Shown: positions 56,938-64,000 of the stretch, one piece after another
How positions within the stretch are numbered: the first letter of the stretch is position 1
Layout: every line of letters starts with the position of its first letter
Origin: Brachionus plicatilis
Lineage: Eukaryota; Rotifera; Eurotatoria; Ploima; Brachionidae
Direction: 5' to 3'
Length of the DNA: 64,000 bases
Assembly (NCBI GenBank): GCA_010279815.1
Contig: QEOQ01000192.1
Coordinates: 292,492 to 356,491, forward strand
Position numbers and translations under genes: made by a program
The notes under the pieces: generated by a model
What the model was told of the DNA's origin: nothing
Databases searched by the model: none
What the model saw: the letters and a program-made list of their open reading frames with translations, nothing else

Positions 56938-59900
56938 AATGTTTTGTTGACTTGATGAACATAAACGTTGGGGTTAATCGTCAAGAATATTTGTGTATAA
57001 TCCTTTAAATGATTTGTAAATAAATTTTAGGTTAATTTAGACTTAGGAAAAGTACTTAAATTAGAAAAGAGAGGAATGCACAAAGGTAAATCAGTAATTA
57101 TGAATTTTAGAAAAAATGTCACAATCGAATGTTTTAAGAATTTTTATTTCGATTCAAATAAAATTTTTTTTCAAGCTTTCTATTGTTTAGTAGCGTCTGG
57201 AACTTAAGCCAAACCAGTTTTTGTTGACTTTGGGGCTGTTCATAGTTATTTTACTGATAAAAAATGACAATTTTTATTTTTCATTTAATCTGGGTTTCTT
57301 GGAAACAGAATATTGTTTGCATTAAATGACATGTTAAAATTGGTAGATAAAATGATCACATGGAAAAAATTGGGAGAAAAAAATTTTACTTACCTTGATA
57401 ATATGCTACTATTGATTGAAATTAGATGTTTTTAAATATTCCTAGTGAATAAAGTAATATTATTTTTGTTGAAAAATTTATTTTGTTAAAATTTATATCA
57501 TATTGAAAATAATTTTCAATCAAGATGTTTGAAAAAAAATCTCACCGAAAATCAATATTTTTTTTCTACTTCTGGAATATGATTCTCATTCAACATTGGT
57601 GATATTTAAATTTTACATAATATTATTTCAAATCGATTTAGCTTTCATTCATCTTTTTGTCGTACATAATATTTTTTAAATATTAAAATTTTAATTGATC
57701 CAGTCAAACAAATTGGTAATTTCAAAGAAAAAGGAAATATTTCGGAGACATTAGTCGAATGATTAGCTTATTTAGATAAAAAATTTTTTTCCCAATAATG
57801 TTTACTTTAAATTTTGATCATATAATATCAATCGAGCTTAATATCTTTGTTTAAATAATAAGGAGAAATAAATATTTCTTGATAATTTAAAAAACCGCTT
57901 TGTGTAAACAAATTAAAAAATTTGCTGCAACATTTTTCTATCAATTTTTTTAATTAATTTTAATATCAATTTTTGGGTAAAGTTTAGGAAATCAATTATT
58001 TCTTGCAATTGGAAAGGACATTTTGAAATCCATTTAAAGCTATAAAAATTTATTTAATTAGGCAAAAAAAATTATGCCTTCGTAATACTACTTTTTAGAT
58101 TCATTTAATTTATCTATGAAAATTAAACTAAGACTATAATTAGTCTAAATTTTTAAAAAAATTGAACTAAGAAAAATTAATTAAATTTTAAATTTATCAA
58201 AATATTAATTAATTGCAAAATTTTAATAAAAATATTCAAGGAAATTAATCAAAAAAAAAATTACTTCGCGAATAAATAAAATCCGCCAAGACCAAATTTT
58301 AAATTAAAATTTCAAATAAAAAAATTATAAATGCTAAAATGTATTTTTTTTTTACTTCAATTTTTAATACTTTTCAATGTATTTTTTAAAAAAACAAGGA
58401 TCTTTCAAAAAAAAATTGTGTTTTTAATTTTATACATGAAAATGCTCTGAAAATAAAATTTTCTACAGAAAAATGAAATAAAAATAAAAAATTAATTTAG
58501 CTTTTAAAATGCGAAATAAGGCAAATAAATTTTGGTGAGGGGTTAAAAAGTATGAAATAATTAGCAGATTTAGAAAATAATCATATGTTTTAAATTTAAA
58601 TTTAATTTTTTTTCAATTTTTATAACCGACAAATTATCTCTAATTTTAAATCAAGAATTTTAATTAATTTTATAAAATTATATGGAAATCCTTTTTTAAT
58701 AAAAGGAAATGTCATCCGATTGCTTTCTGAAAGAATTAAAAGATAGATTGCATTTTTCTAAATTTCAGTATCAAAATAGTTATTTCAATTAGTTTAAAAA
58801 AATGAAAAAAAAATAGATCTTATGTTTTTCGTAAAATTTGATTTTGCAGGAAACAAATATATTTTTTTAAATGATTGATAAATTTACAAAATGTAAAGTT
58901 CAAAATACTGAAAAACTTTTTAAAACTATTAGCATAAATTTTAATATTTCAATATATTTATGGCTCTCATTATTAAACAACTTCATTGATTTGACTAAAT
59001 TTTTAAAATGATATTCAAAGGAATCGTTTTGAATAATGTTACGTCTTCCTTTTTATTAAGTCGATGGATTAATTAACGAAATTTTTTTATTATGAAATTA
59101 TTTTTTAGTATGACGATGTAAATCACTGTTAAAAATGAATAAATATTCATAAAATAAAAACAAATTTGTTTAAAAGTCATAAATTTTAAGTCACTAGACT
59201 TGGCTTGATTGATTTGAAAATTTTTTCTTTAAAAATAAATCTTTTGTCGTTCCATGTAGTTATTAAGACAGCCATTTTTATTTCAAAGACTTTAAGATGG
59301 TTTTTTTTATGACTTTTGGGCAAGTCTGTTTAAAAATCAAGTTTATAATTTTGAATCAAAAAGGTCTATATTGTAACTTTTGCTAGGAAAATTTTAAATG
59401 TATCATATTTTATTTTCAATTTATATTTTATTTTGCTAGCATTTATCAATCTTTTTTTTGATTGATAAAAAACTTATTAATTTAAATAAATTATTTATAA
59501 AAATTATTAAAAAATCTAGTTGATTCACGTCAAAAAGTTACTATTTGATTAGAGAGGAAATTTTTTTCAAATTTGGTCTGCAAACATAAACACTGGTCGT
59601 TGATTTATTCTATCTCAAATATTTAAAGAATTCAAATTAGCTTTAAAATAAAAAATTTATTCTTTTAGATTAAAAATATTGGTTTTAGAATCCTTCCATA
59701 TTTTCTGACTAGAACTATTCAACTTTAAAATTTTTCTACAAAAAAATTCTTATATATGTATTATTTTTAAGTTAATATTTTATTTTTTTGAAAAAAATAA
59801 AATATTAACTTGTGTTGCTCAAAATTTTATCAAAAATGACAAATTAATTAAAACTCAACTAATGGTGACTGTCACTATTTTACGGTGAATGCGCATTCTT

Positions 59901-60626
59901 TCCATATTTTTCTAATTGATTCAGTTTATTGCATGGATGCATATTGAAGATGAATTGTCAAAAAAAACAAAAATTTCTGTAATACCATGAATTTAAGTAT
60001 CTACCTGGGCTACCAATTTGAGTGTTAGACCTAATAACAATTCGTTTTGATTTTAAATTTTTGACTAAGTAGTTTCTTGTTTGAATAAATTAAATTTGTG
60101 TATTGAGTGAATGATTTAACAAGATATCTTGCCGTCCAATTTGACAATACTTTTTGTTTGAATAATCATAATTTAAAATGAATTCTAATTACTTTAAAAT
60201 ATTTAAAAAAAAACGTCATTGATCATAAAATATGATGAAATAAATATATCATTGAGAATTTTTTTTTACAAACATCTTTTTGACATAATTTTTGGTAAAT
60301 TTTGCAAAAACTTATATTCAGTAAACTCAGGTATTACAGCAAAAATATTCAAAAAGAAATCACAAACTAGCATACAAAAGCAAGTAAGTAGGTTTTAATA
60401 GACATCTTTTTTTTACAAAATAACCCAAAAAATTAAGTGAATTTTTTTTTAACCTAAAAAAAATAAGGACAATTTTTTGGTAATTTATTTATTTATTTAA
60501 TAGTTTTAGGCAAACAAAATTCTTCGTTAAGAAAGGTCCTCTTAATTCAAATTAACAATTGAATTAAAAATTATTTCAATAAATAACTGATAAGATAGAA
60601 AAATATTTTAATTCTAGAATTTTTTA
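56938..60626. other. AT-rich intergenic DNA, no gene seen
   Basis: Upstream of the myosin start. Long A/T tracts, no conserved frame. The promoter of the myosin gene should be here but no clear element can be picked out by eye. Confidence 0.5.
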
Positions 60627-60918
60627 TTATTTTTTAAAAATATAATTTGAGAAATACCCGGGCAGATTGGAATGGAACTTAGCCCTTCTTTTCAGCCAAA
60701 CGTCTATAAGTATATAATTTAAAAATAAAATTTATTTTATATAAACAATTTATTTGAATTTAGTTAAACTAAAATACCTTTTTTCTAACTCAACTTTTAT
60801 TTTGTGTTAAAAAATTTGACAACTTGTTCGAACAGAGTGCACAAATTTGTCTTTTTTTACGAATTGCCAATTCTTTTGTCAGTTCGCTGCAATTTTGCAT
60901 TAGAAGCTTTGGTGCCAT
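60627..60918 (-). CDS. Weak candidate for a small two-exon gene
   Basis: Exons 60795-60918 and 60627-60703 (91-bp intron with a weak GTTGAG donor and TTATAG acceptor) would join to 66 residues: MAPKLLMQNCSELTKEL..., a CALC pair, and a basic second exon (VWLKRRAKFHSNLPGYF). Both segments are richer in G/C than the surroundings, the main reason to list them. No family recognised. A + strand frame over the same bases (60804-60989) is equally open, so this is tentative. Confidence 0.25.
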
Positions 60919-63900
60919 TTATCTCACCACCCCTCGTACCCTTTACGCATAAAGAAATCTACTTGTACTCTTCGTCAATGCAAAACTAATGTCAAATATT
61001 TGTGGGAAAATTTTGATGTGTCTGAAAATTCGGCTCTACAGTTTCTGTAAATGATCTGTAATTATTTGACAAAAAAGCTTAGACCAATACAGATTTATTT
61101 AAAAGAGACTTTTGATCATTAAAAAAAGCCACAAATTGGATTTATTCATAGCCGAAAAAATTTAAAAAAAAATTCTCTTCAACATTTTATTTTTATTTAT
61201 TTTTGACAAAAAGTTAAAAAAAGAAGTAAAAAATGTAAGCACCAAGTGTTCCTTGCACCAACGACTAGTTGCGCAGGATCTTTTTGTAAACAAGAACAAA
61301 AAAATCAATTAAAACCAACAATTAAAATCGATTAGATTTCTCCGAGCTCTTTAATTGATCTATCTTTATTAATTGAAGGCTTCAAGGCTTCCTTTAGGTT
61401 ACAAATTAAATTTTGTTGGAGACACTGAATATTCATGAATGGGCGAAAATTTAATTAACTTTTTTTTTTTCTCTTTTTTCTTTGTGTTTTGTTAGATCTT
61501 GTGGTTAATAGAGTTTTTGTTTTGACATGGTGCGAATTTCAAATAGATTTTCTAGACGAACATTATCAGTCCAAAGGTAGATTAGGATCTTTATGCTTGG
61601 CTATATCAATCAATCAGTTATTGCTTTGATATTTTGACTGTAAACTCTAAAGAGTCTCTAATTTTCTTGGCTCTTTTTCTTTTTGTTATCTAAAATCTTT
61701 GTTGGAGATTGAGCGCTTGGAAACAAAAAAAGACACACAGATTAAGATTTGGATAAGCGACCTCTGGGCCGTGAACAAAACTAGGCAACTAGCCAAAAAT
61801 TGGCCTGCCAAAATTTCAAGTACTTTTTGCATGAAATAGAATTAGTTCTAGCCGAAGAGTTTGCATTCATGAACTTTAAACAACAACAAAACAAGCCAGC
61901 TTGTTTTCGATTTGTTTCCACTAACTTATCTGCCAATGCATTAATAATTAAATTTAATAAAGTCGTGCTGAATACAGGCTTGCCAAGAATGGCTTGTTTT
62001 TCTTCAGAGAAACAATAAAAAAGCGAAAAAAAAAGAGAAAAAAAATTCACTCACTCAAAGTTCAGCACAAAATGTAAAGTTTTTTGATATTTTTTCACCA
62101 ACAGTCTACAAAGAAATTTTTGTTTATAAATAAATGATGTAGATGAGAGGACTCTCAAGTGACAAATTATAAACACTCGAGTTAGTTTTGATTAAATTTT
62201 CGATTAATGTCTCGAACAATACTGAGATTTGTTCGCACATTAGCTGGGAATAGCTCGACTCTCAGCTACATCATTAGGCTAATAAATTGAATTCATGAGT
62301 GAATGGGAGTAACGCGTGCATGAGCATTCGAATAGAGCTCAAAAGTGAAGGCCCCCCGGAGAGACTGTGTTGCTCAATCCGTTAGCGATTGTTGTTGTGT
62401 CTAGGTGTCAATAGATGCTGTCAAAATCAAAATTGAGAATCATGTGCGCGGAGACGCGCTAAATGGTGCACTAAGTCCCCCAAGGCCTTTTTTAATAGAG
62501 TGATCAGTTTTCGCTTTTTATCTTGACTAAATCTAGGATGATTTTTTTTTTTTTTCATTAGTTACAGGTGAGAAGCTCATTTGTATTTTAATTATTTATC
62601 ATGTCATCTAAGTTGGCCGACGGCGCATATCGACGAGCTAATTTGCTCGAATGGATTCGAATGCAATTCGGGGGGAAACACGCTTGTACAACTATCGGGC
62701 CTATTTGAGCATGAACATTGGGAAATGAGTTTTTGCTCGTTTTTCTTGTTGTCAAAGAAAAGAAGACGAAAAAAGATCAATGGAAAGAAGACAAACAATT
62801 CGAGTGTAATCAATGAGTGGCACTGCTGGTGGTGGTGCTCTAGATGCCGGTGTTGTCAAGAAAATATTTTCATGTTAGACGACAATTTGATTCAAAGACT
62901 CAAAATCATCAGGAGTTCGTTTTGTTGGTTGCGTTTTTTTTTTTTCTCTTTCTTTTGATTTCGATAAGGAAACATACACCTAATTAGTTTGCTAAGTGGA
63001 TTTGAGAAGAAAAGAGAAAAAGAAAAAAACAAATTCGGAATTCCAAGCTCAAATAGAAACTGATATTATTTGAAAAGCCATACACATAGTTTGATTAGTT
63101 TTATTGTTGTTGTGGAAGAATCAGAATAATAGAAGCCTTGTGCAGATTAATGAGATTACTCTAAAAGTCTTGATCTAAAGTTTACATTTGGCTTTGTGTG
63201 TGGTGCTCAAATTTAGGGATTTCGTTTAGTCAACAACACAGCCATTGCCATCGCTAAATATCCCAGTCCTATTCGACTAAGCCCCATTAATATTTTTAAT
63301 TTTGTTTCGTATTTTTTTATTTTTTTTCATTTTATTTTATTTTTTTTTCAAAGCAAATAATATTCTTTAAATAAGCAAATATTAAAATATATAGTATTTA
63401 AATAAATAGCGATTACAACTAGCCTGGATTTTGCTTGTTTTTTCTCTCTATCGTTTCTTTGTACAAACTTGTTAATTCAAAATATTTTCATTCCTAAACT
63501 AACACCATTAGCAAATGCTTGAACATATCTATTCTCACTTTCGACTCGATTATGGCGCTCTCTTTCTTTCTCTTTCTCTTTCTTTTTTTCTTTCTCTCTT
63601 TCGTTAATATTGATGAAAATATTTATAAATTCCAAATAAAAATACGTGTTTTTCAAACTTTAATTATATCCGAAAATGAAGACTAAAATTCGCCTTCGGA
63701 ATTTTGTTTCTTAATATCAGTAACAAATTAAATGGAACAAGCACCTTTTTTTTCATTTTATTTTAGTTGGTACTTTCTTACTCTAGAACACATTTTTTTC
63801 GGATTGAAGTTGAGCAAATATCTCCTTAAAAAACTGCGGTGTAGAAGATCAACTCTATGCAGTGAGCTCTGTGTGTAAAGGAACTGGAAAAGGAGATGAG

Positions 63901-64000
63901 TGCCTCCGCTATAATCATGTCGGAAAGCATGAAACTAGTTATTATTATTGCATTGCAGTAAATGCAGGTACTTTCACATAAATAACTCAGATCTTTTTGT
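60919..64000. other. Non-coding region with rising GC, possible upstream region of a neighbouring gene
   Basis: From about 61500 the composition becomes more mixed. There are short open frames on both strands (61781-62050, 62581-62958) but no domain or consistent splice pattern. A short ATG frame at 62601 (MSSKLADGAYRRANL...) stops after 36 codons. A pyrimidine tract of CTTT repeats lies at 63557-63602. It may be 5' regulatory DNA or leader of a gene beyond the window. Confidence 0.4.
63557..63602. repeat. (CTTT)n-type polypyrimidine tract
   Basis: Uninterrupted C/T run of CTTTCTTTCTCTTT type; simple repeat, possibly promoter-proximal. Confidence 0.7.

Noticed and set aside
61781..62050. Open frames on both strands near 61.9 kb
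   Set aside because: Overlapping antisense frames without ATG context, domains or splice logic.
62581..62958. 125-aa + strand frame with Cys/Trp-rich middle
   Set aside because: Low-complexity ends, no homology signal, and another frame over the same bases is equally open; not enough to call a gene.
1..64000. CRISPR arrays, prophages or bacterial operons
   Set aside because: No spaced direct repeats of CRISPR type; genes are intron-bearing and animal-specific.

Overview
This is a very AT-rich metazoan genomic window (non-coding DNA looks like roughly 20-25% GC) with many 50-60 bp introns, small intergenic gaps and dense DNA-transposon and LINE debris. The animal-specific gene set (alpha-spectrin, class I myosin, RIPOR, Rab8, pitchfork/CIMAP3) fits a small protostome. 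A monogonont rotifer such as Brachionus would match the base composition, tiny introns and transposon families. That species-level guess is inference. Two assembly gaps (N runs) are present.

Layout. 3-2204: the 3' coding end of alpha-spectrin (spectrin repeats plus EF hands) on the + strand. 2205-7182: a non-coding stretch with a degenerate MULE-like inverted-repeat element and a gap. 7183-8417: an eight-exon pitchfork/CIMAP3-like ciliary gene, with an RFX X-box-like site about 190 bp upstream. 12629-16696: a five-exon RIPOR (FAM65) gene. 17240-18217: a minus-strand LINE tail and a clean non-autonomous hAT MITE. 18978-23599: five genes on the + strand separated by only about 120-210 bp, each with a 3' splice-acceptor-like sequence just before its ATG. 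This is a candidate operon resolved by spliced-leader trans-splicing (350-aa unknown, 202-aa unknown, cyclophilin, secreted CAP-like protein, Aven-like protein). A tRNA-Glu(UUC) follows.

23783-32741 is a gene-poor zone with two coding-like fragments near 24.5 kb and LINE relics. 32742-33460 is Rab8. 33800-43000 is a transposon graveyard. One + strand LINE (34303-37945) was hit by a TIR element, by a minus-strand LINE flanked by an exact 81-bp target duplication, and by a pogo/Tigger-like element that keeps the tail of its transposase. A nearly intact LINE reverse transcriptase ORF (724 aa) lies at 39719-41893.

45836-47137 is a single-exon proline-rich protein with an EF-hand-like C terminus. 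47490-56931 (minus strand) is a complete 19-exon class I myosin. Exon phases join without a break to give 1076 residues. Its introns carry a large foldback hairpin, a LINE fragment and a TIR element with a MULE transposase SWIM-domain relic. 56938-64000 is largely non-coding, with one weak two-exon candidate.

Exon joins were derived by hand from GT/AG sites, phase and family similarity. No database search was possible.
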